From: Cerioporus squamosus
Taxonomy: Eukaryota > Basidiomycota > Agaricomycetes > Polyporales > Polyporaceae
Assembly: GCA_022592435.1 (NCBI GenBank)
Contig: JABYQS010000126.1
Coordinates: 1 to 64,000, forward strand
Direction: 5' to 3'
DNA length: 64,000 nucleotides
The position numbers and the translations under genes were made by a program. The notes below the pieces were generated by a model. It saw only the letters and a list, made by a program, of their open reading frames with translations. It was not told the DNA's origin and did no database searches. Below, one piece after another: positions 35,401 through 46,864 of this stretch (the stretch's first letter is position 1; the number at the start of each line of letters is the position of its first letter).

Positions 35401-37592
35401 CAGTCCGAGTTTGTCGACGATAACAAACCATGACTGACGTTCACGCAGCATTCACACCATCCTCACCAACTGTATCATCAGAGTATTCATTATCTAATAA
35501 TAGACTGGTACGGTTTGCAGTTTACTACCGGAGTCAAGCTAACTCCCGGTGTTTCTTCAGCTATCGTCTCCGCGTTCGAGCATCATACCTTCGCATCTTC
35601 ACAATACCACTGGATCTTCGCAGCCTAACTCTCCTTTGCATCTTGACCCCCTTGTCGCTTCCCCACATACACAACCTGCATCCGCCCCCGTATCCCGCCC
35701 TCAATCATGGCACAACCGTTTCAACCGCAAATCCCTCCTCAACCCACCCTCCCGCCGCTTCTCGGCGTATATGGAGCAGCAGCAGCAGTTCATGCGTTCG
35801 GAGAGCCGACTCTCGGAGCCCATCAATTCGTTTGACGAGCGCCGGGAGGACGAGTACTACCAGGTCGCTGACGATGCCGACGAAACCATTCGGCGCCCCA
35901 TGTCGGCGATGGACGGTCCTCAACGCCGCGAATCGTCGATTTTTGCTACACAGCAAAAGCGTCAATCTATCGTCTCTGCTGCTCAGTCCCGCCGAGAGTC
36001 CCTCCTCATCGAGCCCGTGCATGCTATTGCGACGCCCAGACCGACTCTGCTCTTCGCGCTCGCCAGTGACGACGTCGATGAAGTTCGGCGGGTGCTCGAG
36101 AGCGGCGAGGCGGGCCCGAATGATGATGTTGGACCGCAGTCAGCGCTGGCGTTCACCCTCGCCAATGAGAAGTTGAAGAACAAGATGCAGATGGTCAAGA
36201 TGCTGCTGGCCCACGGCGCAGACACCACCGCTCTGCGCGATCCAGAGGCAGAGGAACGGGAGGCACATTCCTCGAGAAGAGGTTCCGGACGGTTGTCCAA
36301 GCTGCTCGAGAACGTCGACCCAGCGACTCGGTGAGTGGTCTGTGCTCACCTTCGCAACCCGGGCTAAGCCTTCCTCAGGTACTACATCGAGCGAGCAGAC
36401 TCACCGCAGACACGTCGCGCGTCTGCTTTGATACACAGGTCGTACTTCCGCCCGCTGACGCGAGTGCGGTACGATCTGATTGGTCAAGATCGAGTGCTGG
36501 AGCAGCTCTTCCGAGTTCTGAGTATGCCGTCGATGGCGCCTATTGTCGTTCTGCTATGTGGTACGAGCCACATGTTTTCTCCATCGCGCCGGAAGGAACT
36601 GAGGGCGTCCTTCTCTTCAGGACCGAGTGGCCATGGGAAGAGTCTCCTTGCGCGCAAATGTGAGTGACAGGTGATAGCGCTGATGATCAGTCTGGCTGAC
36701 GTGTGGGGTCCCAGTCGGATCGCTCCTGGAAGTACCAACCCACACGGTCAACATGACGACTCTGCGAGACACCAACGACATCTGGAAGAGCCACTCTATC
36801 GCTCCTCATGAGGTGCGCCTGGGAGCCTCCGATGGGAAGTCGGTTCCGACTTACTGATGAGATCGCAGGAACCCTCGGATGTCTCCCTCAAGGACTTCTT
36901 GATCGCCAACGAGGGTAAACGTTGTGTTGTTGTGCTCGATGTTCGTTTATTCATGTTCTGCTATATGATCGTGCGCTGATAAATTTACGTCAGGAAATCG
37001 AGAAAACACACGACGAGAAGATCCTGTCGTCCTTGTTGATGCCCTGGGAGTATGGTGAGTGCAAACTACGCACACTGCAGGCAAGCCACGTTTGCTCATG
37101 TTCACCCTCAGGCCGCTGCTCTTTCGAGGCTGGACATCGGCATGTGGATGTTTCGAAAGTGATCTGGCTGGGAACCTCGAATATCGGCCACGATCTCGTC
37201 CTTGAACATCAGGATCAACGACCTGCGCCCGAGACACAACTCTCCCGCGAAGAATACGTCGACCTCATGACCCTCCTTCGGCCCCGGGTGTCTGAACGAC
37301 TGGGAGTGAGTACCTATTTACACTTGGTGTCTGGGTCGCTTCTGACTATAGGTGGCAGCCGTCACTGCTCTCGCGAGTCACCGCCGTCCTGCCGTTTGTC
37401 TCGTTCACAACAGAGGAGAAGCTTGCGATCGCCGCCGAGGCCCTGCATGCGCTGTCAGGCGAGGCAGTGAGCACCATGCCGCCTGCCACGAGGGACATGA
37501 TCGTTCGGACGTCACTGAACTCGTACATTCCATCCGAGGGCGCGAGGTCGCTCTATCGCGCAGTCTCAACCCTGCTGTTGGACACGCTTTGA
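32407..37592 (+). CDS. CCCH zinc finger - ankyrin - ClpB-type AAA+ ATPase fusion protein
   Basis: Twelve exons give 1405 residues: 32407-32440, 32869-35252, 35305-35398, 35449-35507, 35561-36327, 36379-36560, 36621-36659, 36715-36812, 36869-36940, 36994-37054, 37112-37305, 37359-37592. All phases agree. Residues 1-31 hold MTIEDPPWKKK and one CCCH finger (CPFYSQGRCLFADGCNFMH). Then come about 950 Ser/Pro/acidic, probably disordered, residues. Ankyrin-like repeats lie at about 1015-1080 (PTLLFALASDDVDEVRRVL, MVKMLLAHGADTTAL). An AAA+ module of the ClpA/B class follows: LIGQDRVLEQL, Walker A GPSGHGKS (about 1174), Walker B VVVLDEIEK (split by an intron), WLGTSNIG (sensor 1), then a ClpB-like C-terminal small domain. 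Ankyrin plus ClpB-AAA recalls animal CLPB/SKD3, but here with an RNA-binding-type finger. The first intron is 428 nt. Confidence 0.85.
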
Positions 37593-38226
37593 TGCGCCTC
37601 CCCAGGTCTCTTCGTGCGGATATGGGATTCGTCCTCGCGTCGGAGCGCGCAAACGAACGTCACGCACAGGCTTCCGAGTCTCCCAACTGCGATCCACGGG
37701 CGGCTCATCGAGGAAGTTTGGGTGGTGGACGAAGGCCGTGGGGGGCACCGGCATATCCCTGGGATGGGCAAATGCTTTGACCAGGCACACCGGACCCCAG
37801 CCAGTGCGTACTCTGATTTGCAGATATTCTACGCTAGGCATCACGTTGTAACTAGTTGCAGTGGTTAGTCGACATGGCGACGAGCTGCAGAGATGCGGCT
37901 GACGTTCACCGGTCGGTGCCGGCTAAATTCCAGGGTTTGAAGCGAGAAGATCAATGTTCGTACGCAGTGTCTGGGGGCTGATATCGGCGCGACGGTTCCT
38001 GAAACGAGCAACGAGAGCGCACTCGGATGGAGGACGTCGTGCTCCGGGTGGTGGACGGTTTGATGGGCCGCTGGACAGCCCCGAACAGAAAGTGATGGCG
38101 AGTCTCATATAGCTCTTGCACTCGCGCTCGCCGGCATTTGCTTTCTCTTCCTTCCCATTCCCTTTCTCATTCTCATTCCCCTTCTTCTTCCCTCCCTTTC
38201 CGTTCGTTCTTTCGCCTCTTGTATTA
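37593..38226. promoter_or_regulatory. Intergenic with a long pyrimidine tract before the next gene
   Basis: About 38143-38219 is almost pure C/T (runs such as ttcccattccctttctcatt) and ends seven bases before the ATG. Such tracts mark transcription start regions and 5' leaders in filamentous fungi. The rest has no supported feature. Confidence 0.5.
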
Positions 38227-39254
38227 ATGGCTATTATCAACCTTTCTTCTCATGCCCGGAGAAACGCCCAGGCTCACAATGCCGCCCGCAACGTCCTTCC
38301 CCGTGAGCCAGTTGGCTTAACTGAAGATGGTACCCCGGTTGTCAACCCGCTGCCAACTTCGGTGAAGGTGCTGACGGCCTTCTTTGTGATCCTCGGCGTC
38401 TTGATTGTCGGTGAGTACTTACTCCCAGATTCGCAAGTTGGGCGCGGGAAGTGACCGGGCGCCAACCAGGCATTGTTACATGGCGAATTGTTGTCTGGCG
38501 GCGCCGCAAGGTGACGACTGCGTCCCAGAAGTACCGCCAGAGCAGCTTCTCGCCCAGCGAGAAGATCAGACCGATTGTGGAGGGAACCCCCATGGAGAAG
38601 CAGGAGGTGCTCGTGATCCTTCCCATCGAGCCACCTCCGAGCGTAAAGCCGATGTCGGGCAAGTGGAAGCCTCAAATCTTCTCTGTAGCCAACGGTGCGA
38701 ATGTGGTAGACATCAAGAGCCCGCCTGCCGCCGAGGCAGCCCGCTCCCCGCCCCCAACCTACACGGCCGCTTCCTCCCGGTCTTCCTCCCCCGGTAGCAC
38801 CCCATCCAGCTCCCCACGTCCTCCCGCTCTGAATCTTCCTACCGTCACGGTAACGCACGAGAACAACGACCACTTGTCCGTCCCCGCCGTTGCTACACCC
38901 GTCCCCAGCCCTCGCCGGACATCGTCCTTCGGGATGGAGGGTCTCGGCGAGCAGGCGAACCTGAGAGCGAAACCGTCGATCAAGGGCCAGAAACTCCCGC
39001 GCAAGATGCTCGTGGAGCACACTTTCATCCCTTCCCTTGCCGACGAGCTCGCGATCAAGGTGGGCGAGGTCCTCAACATGCTCGAGGAGTACGAGGACGA
39101 ATGGTGCCTCGTCGAGCGCATCGGCAGCCGTTCCGGCGAGCGCGGTGTCGTTCCCCGCTTCTGTCTCAAGGAGCGCCCCCGCGGGCACAAGCGCGGCCAG
39201 TCTTCCGCCTCATCCTCTGTCCGGAGCGGGCCGAACGGATCGCGCCCGCAGTGA
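38227..39254 (+). CDS. Single-pass membrane protein with C-terminal SH3 domain
   Basis: Two exons (38227-38410, 38470-39254), 322 residues. A soluble N-terminus of about 45 residues precedes a transmembrane helix that spans the intron (VKVLTAFFVILGVLIVG). Basic residues (WRRRKV) then suggest the C-terminus is cytosolic. A Ser/Pro-rich linker leads to an SH3 domain at about 240-305: ALYDF-like HTFIPSLADELAIKVGEVL, EDEWCLVER, and RGVVPRFCL. The layout resembles fungal membrane-SH3 scaffold proteins, but Sho1 has four helices and this has one. Ligand and site of action are unknown. Confidence 0.85.
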
Positions 39255-40137
39255 GCGCAGACTCGGACCTGTCTAGCATGATCACGAAACAGCCATGACA
39301 TCGCCCCGAGTTGCGCCTCCTGCCATCGCCCTCTCTGACACCCGCACCCGACACTGGCACATCACATCCACCTCCCCCCTCAACCCCGACCTCAACCCAC
39401 CGCCTCGGAGTGCGCAGACTCCTACGAAAGCTTACCGTAGTCATTCCTTACTTTGTTGGGTATTTATTTCTTAAGTTCAACCTTCGATACCACTGTACGT
39501 ATCCTTCGCTCCCTTCATCTTCTTCCCAAGTCACTTCCACTGATCCCGCTTTCTCCGGCCTGTGCAGATCGCTCAAAAGACACTATCCCAAGTGTCCACC
39601 GAGCACCTTGCGGCTACCACCATATCGCGGCACTTCCACTATTTATCAGTCGATCTGCCACTACCAGGGTCGCTGGAACCATATGCATCGCACCGCATCC
39701 CGCTGCGACGCCGGGGCGCGCACGGCTGGCTATTATACGCAGTGCAATCATCATGAACATGTTCCCGTCCTGCTAGTCAGACCCGGCGTTTTGTCCCCCT
39801 CTTCCTCCCCGTACCTTGGACCGAAATACATAGCCGTATCCGTCTCCCCTGAACCCGGACCCAGGCTCGAAAATTACCCTAGTGATCATGCGTGTAAGTG
39901 TTTGTTGTGTGTACGACGTACCCGACTGAAGTGCGCGGAACGGTCGAAATTGATTGCTGAAGAGTGCTTGTCGAGATCCACTATAACCCGTCGTGACGCG
40001 TGAATCTTGAGGATCGCTCGGCCCAGTGTACGTGCGCCGGGGCTCGACATACGAGGGGTTATACTGACAGGACCCTGTGTAGGCGGCCAGATACGCACAG
40101 TGCTCCCGTCATCTGCGCATCTCAGCCGCACTCCCAG
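39255..40137. other. Intergenic, nothing recognised
   Basis: Probably the 3' region of the SH3 gene for the first few hundred bases. Open frames here are low-complexity and have no motif. Confidence 0.35.
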
Positions 40138-40640
40138 CTAGAAGTGCCAGTCCACGATGACGCTCTCATCTCTCGGTGTCAGTGAGCATGGGCGTTCCGT
40201 GACAAGAAAGGCCCGACTAGCAGCCCTGCTAGCAGCCAGGCGTGCACTTCTGATTCCCGCGGTGCTTCGGATCGTAGGCTGGAAAGCGACCGACAAGATG
40301 GTTGACGCTACTCGCGCCACAAGCCACAGAGCATAGATATCGTTCTGGGGAGCAGCGGCGCACCGAACATACGGCGAGGTTTAGGGCCACTGCCAGCGTC
40401 CATCCAGCTGTGGCGTCGACCAGCTTGACTTTGCCGTTCACCAGGAAGCTGACTTTGCCGCTGTCAGACCGTATGCATGGCACTAACATACATTCTAGAC
40501 ACTTCCACGAGACAAGACAGCCCTTCGAGAGCTGAGGCCATCATGTCACTCGGCGTATCGCCAAGATGAACATGCACTTTGAGTTTGGCGAAGAGGGTTT
40601 GGAGCCTCGAGGCGTAGCCACAGATGTCGGCAGCTGTGGA
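40138..40640 (-). pseudogene. Unrecognised gene fragment with very short intron-like gaps
   Basis: Three minus-strand pieces read like one protein: ADICGYASRLQTLFAKLKVH to LSCLVEVSR (about 40640-40500), KVSFLVNGKVKLVDATAGWT to LAVALNLA (about 40467-40380), and NDIYALWLVARVASTILSVA to DESVIVDWHF ending at 40138. The gaps between them have GTATGT donors and CAG acceptors but are only about 28-31 nt, shorter than any other intron in the window. Either the gene is a decayed copy or the junctions are misplaced. No start codon was found. No family recognised. Confidence 0.4.
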
Positions 40641-41144
40641 ACCACAAGGTACACTTGAGGTACGCTGCCATTTTCTGTCAAGCCGATAATGCAAGGTTCA
40701 CGCCGGTCAGCGCGGGAGTTGCGGTACTAGTAGTGCTCGCACACACCTTGCAATATTGAGCATGGTTCGAGGAGGCGCAGTTCGATGTCGACTAATTGCC
40801 AAGCCCTCGGCTAGCACACATGGGGTATAGCCTAGGCCAGCATCCAGAACATGTTAGCCGTGAAAGTATGTATGCTATTATAAACGAGCGTAGAGGCACA
40901 TGGGCAATACGAGACAAGAACAACACCGTGACGGAGATAGAGAGAGGCACTATACGAGGCGACCACGAACCAACAACCAACGGAGAGGAGATATCAACGA
41001 GCGGAGCGTTCGGCGGAACGAGCAGCAGCACAGTCAGAGGAGCGAAAGAGTATTCCAACTGAGGGGGTATCACATCGCATCGCACTTCCGCCGCGGCGGG
41101 CAGCGCGACCCAAGCAGCAAGCGGCAGGTTTTGCGCGTCTGCGT
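40641..41144. other. Intergenic, septin 3' side
   Basis: No supported gene or RNA. The sequence nearest 41144 is presumably the 3' untranslated region of the septin. Confidence 0.4.
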
Positions 41145-42485
41145 CTACTGCGCAGCAGCCGACGGGCGGGCGTTGGTCTGCTCCTTGAGCGCAAGCAGCT
41201 GTTTTGACCGGAAGGCTTCGTAATGGATCTGCGCAGTCGTCTCGATGAGGTCCTGAAGGTGTGTCCTGTTGACGTACACGCGTCAGTTAGGTCCACGTGA
41301 GGGTGTGCGGGAGAAGACAGGGAGACGAACCTGGTAAGGAAGTTGCGCAGGTAGACGAACTCGCAGTGCCGCTCATCCTCCACGTTGACAACCCCCCAGC
41401 GGTTCTTGCGGCCACGCACCGGCTTGCCGTCGATGATGACCGTGCGCTCCGAGCCGACAACCGCGAAGGGAATCATGCTCTGCATACGTGGTCACTATGG
41501 GCATGTAGGTCCCGCTGCGAGATTACGTACCCGGATGCTCTCGTTGAGCTGGATCTCCTCCTCGTCGTTCTCCTCAGTGTCGAAGGGGTAAAGGCGGATG
41601 TTGTGGTACACCAGTTCTTCCCGGATCTGCGGGCAAACGGGAACACGTCAGACCATCGAGCCTCTCGTGCTCTACAACCAGGGAACGCACCTTTTGCTTG
41701 AAAGCATCCCGCTCCTCAAGCGTCAAGCTGTCCGACTTGGCAATGACAGGGACGACGTTGACAACCTCGCTCAGCTTCTTCATGACGATAACATCAATGG
41801 GACGGAGGGAGTGGCCTGTCGGGTTGATGAAGAAGAGCGCGCAGTGGATACGCGTGTCCTGGATATGGCGGTCGCGCTGCGCGGTGAGCTCCTTGCGCAG
41901 GTACGCGCTGTGCTGGTCCTTGATGTACTTGACAATGGGGTCCCAGCTGGCATCGCGGACAAGACGCGTCAGCGCGGGGTTGCGGTATATGGGAAGCGGG
42001 ATGCATGGAAGCAATGGGTGGGGACGGGAACATACCAGTTTTCGTTGTTGACCTGGTCGCCATAGCCCGGGGTGTCGACGATGTTCAACCGGAGCTTCAC
42101 GCCGTTCTCAACAATGACTGTGCGCAGCGTTTAGAAAATATAACGAGCATGGACCCCTAGGGAACGCACCGTGAGAGACGGGGTGAATCTCCGTCGTCTG
42201 CCTGACGGGCTCGTCCGCGTCGAAGCGGCCCTTCGAGTCGATGAGGTGCGACGCGAAGATAGTGTTGATGAGGGTCGACTTCCCCAAACCTGTCTGACCT
42301 GTTTACACGTCCGTAGGGTCACTAAGACTGCCCAGCGCCGTAGCATGCCGTGATTAGTGCGTACCAACGACGATGATGTTGAACTGGAAACCGCGCTTCA
42401 AGAGCTTGTGCTCAATCTGCTGCGTAATGGTGTCGAAACCGACGTAGGAGTTCGCACGGATCTCTTCGGCGGTGGGGGCGGCCAT
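41145..42485 (-). CDS. CDC10: Septin, Cdc10 class
   Basis: GTP-binding subunit of septin filaments at the cell cortex and septum. Seven exons (42485-42365, 42298-42170, 42117-42036, 41946-41691, 41626-41531, 41479-41331, 41265-41145) give 317 residues, near the length of yeast Cdc10. Motifs in order: SYVGFDTITQQIEHKLLKRG, P-loop GQTGLGKS, DTPGYGD (G3), PVIAKSD (G4), and the septin unique element ending FVYLRNFLTRTHLQDLIETT. The short C-terminus (about 30 residues after this) lacks the coiled coil of other septins, which identifies the Cdc10 group. The start ATG precedes AAPTAEEIRANSYVG. Confidence 0.95.
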
Positions 42486-43143
42486 GGCTTAGACGACGGA
42501 GGCGGGGAGGGCGGGGACGAGGAGGACGACGCGGAGGGGATGGAAGTGGACGACAACACAACGCTGTCAACGCGGAAACGCCCAAAATTCCAGGCCATTA
42601 GCGTGGCACTTACTGGGAAGATAAGAAGCTTCTAATCCAGGTTTCTGACTCCGATTACCCGGCTTTCCCTACTTGTTAACTGGACTTCTGTTTCTGGGTC
42701 TAATAGTAATAACCGCATCAGTCAGCCACTGAGTCGGTTAGACTCGGCTATAGCCGACCTTATCGACTCACATATTTGAGTTACAGTATGTTGCGAGATC
42801 GTGTCATGATCCTGGGATACGCCCATACATTACTTGTCCTTCTGAGTCACCGCCGGATGGTTCAGACCACCACAGTCCTGTACACGCTGGATAGGGGGTA
42901 GGTCTCGCTACGTAGAACGGGGTTCTGGTGAGTGCGCTCAGTTCAATAGGCCACGATAGTCCTAACAACCCTCTGTGCGTTCCCATGCCAGTGGATAGAC
43001 GTACAAGCTTCTCACCACAGTCCGTGCACGCAGGACAGGGGTTACATAAACCTCGTAGAGCGGGGTTCTGGTGAGTACACTCAGTTCAATCGTCCCGCGA
43101 GGAGTCTTAACAAGCGTCCCATAGATATAGACGTCCAGGAGAC
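42486..43143. other. Intergenic with a degenerate tandem repeat
   Basis: Upstream region of both the septin (minus) and the next F-box gene (plus). Two related blocks of about 78 bases lie at 42869-42947 and 43013-43090. No other feature is seen. Confidence 0.5.
42869..43090 (+). repeat. Two direct repeat units of about 78 nt, period about 144 nt
   Basis: Both units begin accacagtcc and end cggggttctggtgagt-c-ctcagttcaat. The last 40 bases are almost identical, the first part less so. The second copy ends about 54 bases before the F-box start codon. Confidence 0.75.
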
Positions 43144-44271
43144 ATGGCTCCGAAGCTACCGCAAGAGCTGTTAGACCAGACAATTGATCACCTCTGGAAC
43201 GACGTCGCCGCTCTCGCCGCATGCGCCCTTGCGTCCCATGCCTGCCTGCCGTCCGCCCGGATCCACCTCTTCCATGACCAGCGTATCCTGGGAGCGAAGA
43301 GCTGCGCCCGCTTCGAGGCCTTCATCGACGACTGCCCGGACGCCGTCAAATGCATCCGGAAGCTCTCCGTCACCGAGCCGACAAGCACCGCGTACGCCCA
43401 GCACTGGGTGACTCAGATCCCCGCGCTCGTCGCGCGTCTCGAGGGGCTCAGAACGCTCGAGCTCGTCGGCCTTCATTACGTCTCGCTGCAACGCTGCACG
43501 CCGGACACACTCTCCGCGTTCGGGAAGCTCACCAGCCTCCTCTTTGCCGACGTCTACTTTGACCACTTCCTCGACGTCCAGACTCTCCTCTCCGTCGCGT
43601 GCAACACAACCGACCTCTGCTTCTATCGTGTCGGGTGGGGCAGCTCCACTCCTCCTCTGTATGACAAACGCCCGGAGCCGAAGCCGCTGCATCTGAGGCG
43701 GCTCGTGGTCGACTCGTGGGCGTCGTCGATCATGGTCCGGGACTGGCTCCTCCCGTCTGCGGAGCTCGGCGCGGTCGACATCCGGTCGGCGATGATCCGC
43801 TGGAGAGAGAGGGACGCGGTGGACGTCCTGAACTCGGTCTTCCGTGTGTGCGGGCCCGCTCTGGAGCACCTGTTCGTCGAGCTGCCGACCACCAGCGAAG
43901 GAGGACAGGACGCACCTTCCCTGCATCACAATACCAATCTGCGCAAGCTGGAGGTCGACGGGATCGTCCTCCCTGGTCCCCCGACGGGGGCATTGTCTCT
44001 GCTCGACACGCTCCGGTCCGCCAAGCTGGAGACGCTGCTGATCTCCATGCTCGTGCTTCGAACGGACGTGCTGTCGTCGTTTGAATGGGCGCAGCTCGAC
44101 GCCATCCTCTCGCGTTCGCAGTTCCGCGACGTTACGGTCACAATCACCGTCAACCGTGCGCTCCATCCGGACAACAACGACGCGTCCGCTGTCCGTTCGG
44201 CGATCGAGGAGTTCCTGCCCGAGACGGTCAGGAGGGGGAAATTGACCATCAATCTCTCCGGGTGGTCTTGA
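43144..44271 (+). CDS. F-box protein, same family as 8501-9697
   Basis: Single exon, 375 residues. The F-box is KLPQELLDQTIDHLWNDVAA with LAACALASHACLPSARIHLF, aligning position by position with the paralogue at 8501. The body has leucine-rich stretches (LEGLRTLELVGLHYV, LEHLFVELPT, LRKLEVDGIVLPG). Presumably an SCF adaptor; the substrate is unknown. The start ATG is directly before the F-box. Confidence 0.8.
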   Translation: MAPKLPQELLDQTIDHLWNDVAALAACALASHACLPSARIHLFHDQRILGAKSCARFEAFIDDCPDAVKCIRKLSVTEPTSTAYAQHWVTQIPALVARLEGLRTLELVGLHYVSLQRCTPDTLSAFGKLTSLLFADVYFDHFLDVQTLLSVACNTTDLCFYRVGWGSSTPPLYDKRPEPKPLHLRRLVVDSWASSIMVRDWLLPSAELGAVDIRSAMIRWRERDAVDVLNSVFRVCGPALEHLFVELPTTSEGGQDAPSLHHNTNLRKLEVDGIVLPGPPTGALSLLDTLRSAKLETLLISMLVLRTDVLSSFEWAQLDAILSRSQFRDVTVTITVNRALHPDNNDASAVRSAIEEFLPETVRRGKLTINLSGWS

Positions 44272-44521
44272 GCGGTATGACATCTTGCTTTATATATATC
44301 ATAGATCTTGTGGGGAGCATCTAATGTGGGTAGACGAGGGAGGCAGGCAGGATCCTGGCGTTCCCCCTGTACGTATCTCGGATTGCATGTTCTAGGCACA
44401 CCGTAAAATTTGCTTGTCACCGCGTACGTTAACGTCACAAAACCCCCTACGAACGAATTGAGTGTGAACTCAAGATATCACATAACCACTGCTACCTCGT
44501 CGACTGGGGGTAAGGGTATGT

Positions 44522-46864
44522 ATGGAACACGGGCCGGGGAAGCGCCGGAGTCGCATGGAAACAAGCGTGCCCATTCCAGGGCGCATAGGCCCGTCTGCTG
44601 CCACCACCTGCTCCGTCTTCCTCGCCGCCATGCTGGTTCTCACAGACGAAGGATACATCGACGAAGACATGCTGAGCCCCGTTGCACACAACGGTGGCGA
44701 CCTCGCGGCGCGGACTGTCCGGGAGCGGGAAGGTACGTACCCGAATATATTTCCCGCCCGCGCGACCCGTAACACTGGGACCATGTACTCGTACATACAG
44801 AGCTTGCGTACAAGATCCTCGCGTCGCTGCCGAGGTCGAGTCTCGCCGTGCTGCAGAGCAGGATTGCGCCGCTGTTGAAGTTGGACATCGTTGGGGTGCG
44901 TGTGTTCTCAATTGCTATGGGCCGAGGGCTCCCATCGCGCGGGCTCACACGACTCAACGCCACAGCTGCTCCCCACGGAGGTCGCGCTTCACGTATTCTC
45001 CTACCTTCCCTACCAGTCCCTCCTCACATGCGCACTCGTCAGCCGTCGGTGGCGTGTGCTCGCAGACGACCAGGCGCTGTGGAAGAGCCTCTGCCTCGAA
45101 CGGAAGTGGGAGTGGCGCGCTCCCCCAGACGCGTTTCAGCCCGAGGCCGGCAGCTGCCCCAGCGAGCACGCAACCGACCACGACTCGGATTCGGACGACG
45201 AAGGGATGGGCGACGAAGAGGATGACGACGATGTTATGCAGGTCGACGACTCGGGCTTCGCCTCTGCGTTTATGGATATCGACGACGACAGTGGCCCCCC
45301 TCAGGCGGCAGCTTCATCATCAGCCACACGTCTGTCGGTTCCCACTCACTTGTTGACTGCCGCTGCTCAGCCCTCTGCCTCCTCGTCTTCGTCTTCTTCT
45401 CGCCCGATGCGATCGCCCCGTGCGCGCCATTCCGCCCCGTCCATGCTTCAGTCCCCGGCGGCACGCCATCCACACTCGAAACCCGACTACAAGCTCCTCC
45501 ACCAAACGCACGTCAGGCTGCGAAACCGCTTTGCCGCAGGATCGTACACCCTGTCCAACCTGCAAACCCGCGGCGCGCCCAACTCACACTCGAACACGAT
45601 CTACTGCCTGCAGCTCTACACCTACCCGGAGACCGGCACGCAGGTGCTGTTCACAGGCTCCAAAGACCGCACGATCCGCGAGTGGGACCTTGCGACGGGC
45701 TCGGTGATCCGGGTGCTCGACGGGGTGCACGAGAGCAGCGTGCTGAGCATCTGCGTCTACCGCGGCCTGCTCGCGAGCGCGAGCAGCGACCGCAGGGTGG
45801 TCGTGTGGGATCTCGCCAAGGACCAGCCGATCAAGATCATTCGGGAGCACGAAGACAGCGTGCTCTGCGTTCGGTTCGACGACAAGCGGCTAGTCTCCTG
45901 TTCCAAAGGTGAGCCGCTTTGTTGTCCCTTGCGAGCGTGCAGCTGACGCGCACCCAGACAGGACCGTTCGGACGTACCTGTTCCCGGACTTGGCCCGCCA
46001 GCACGTGCTGAATGCGCATCGTGCCGCGGTGAACGCCGTCTCGATCTCAAACAACCACATCATATCTGTTTCTGGGGACCGCTCCCTCCGCCTGTGGGAC
46101 GCTGACACCGGCACGCTGCTCCGGACTTTCGAGAACCACCACCGTCGGGGGTACGTGCGCGAGGTTGTTGCCACTGGTCGCACGCAGCTGACAGTCTCTC
46201 TGACAGGATTGCTTCGATCGATTACAAGCATCCGTTTGTGCTGTCGGGATCGTCCGATAAGCACATCCGGCTACTTGATCTGACGACCACGCAGGGATGG
46301 TCGACCTCGCCTTCGGCCGACAAGCAGGTCCCGGTGGCAGCGAGAGCGGTGGTCTGCGAAGCATGCGGCAGTGCTACCTCGGGGGCAGAGATTCCCCAAC
46401 CTCCCCCTCGTCGCCGGGCCCACGAGGACCTCGTGCGGAGTGTGGCTCTGAACTCGGAAGTCGTCGTCAGCGGAAGCTATGACTTCACCGTAAAGGTCAG
46501 TACGGTCGCCAGTGACAGCTGCACTGGTCGGGCTCATGCTTGTCCCATTCTCTCAGGTTTGGGACCGCCAAACCGGGGCGCTCATCGCCGATCTCGCCGG
46601 TGGACACACGGGAAGAATCTTCTGCGTCGGCTTCGATTGCACCAAGGTACGCCAAGCTGTTACCTATGGTGATCACGGCCCTGACTGAGTGCACAATCTG
46701 TGCTGCCCGATACCGTACAGATCGTCTCGTGTGGAGAGGACCAGGTAAAGTCGTGCTCCAGATCGCCGGGTTGAACGTACCGACTGACGCTTCTCGCCTC
46801 GGAACAGAGAATATGCATATGGGACTTTTCGCATGGGATTGAGACATCATTCATCAAGCTGTGA
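44522..46864 (+). CDS. F-box/WD40-repeat protein (Cdc4/Pop1/Met30-like)
   Basis: Substrate-recognition subunit of an SCF ubiquitin ligase. Eight exons (44522-44732, 44801-44895, 44966-45908, 45958-46150, 46207-46495, 46557-46646, 46721-46744, 46808-46864) give 633 residues. ELAYKILASLPRSSLAVLQS comes before the F-box LPTEVALHVFSYLPYQSLL with CALVSRRWRVLADD. An acidic/Ser-rich linker follows, then about seven WD repeats (TGSKDRTIREWDLATG, SASSDRRVVVWDLA, SVSGDRSLRLWDADTG, SGSYDFTVKVWDRQTG, SCGEDQRICIWDF). The 24-nt exon (IVSCGEDQ) is small but in phase. The start could also be the ATG at 44555. Targets cannot be told from sequence. Confidence 0.9.

Noticed and set aside
43171..44283. 370-codon minus-strand open frame opposite the F-box gene
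   Set aside because: Antisense shadow: no motif, Arg/Glu-rich composition, and the plus strand carries a clear F-box.
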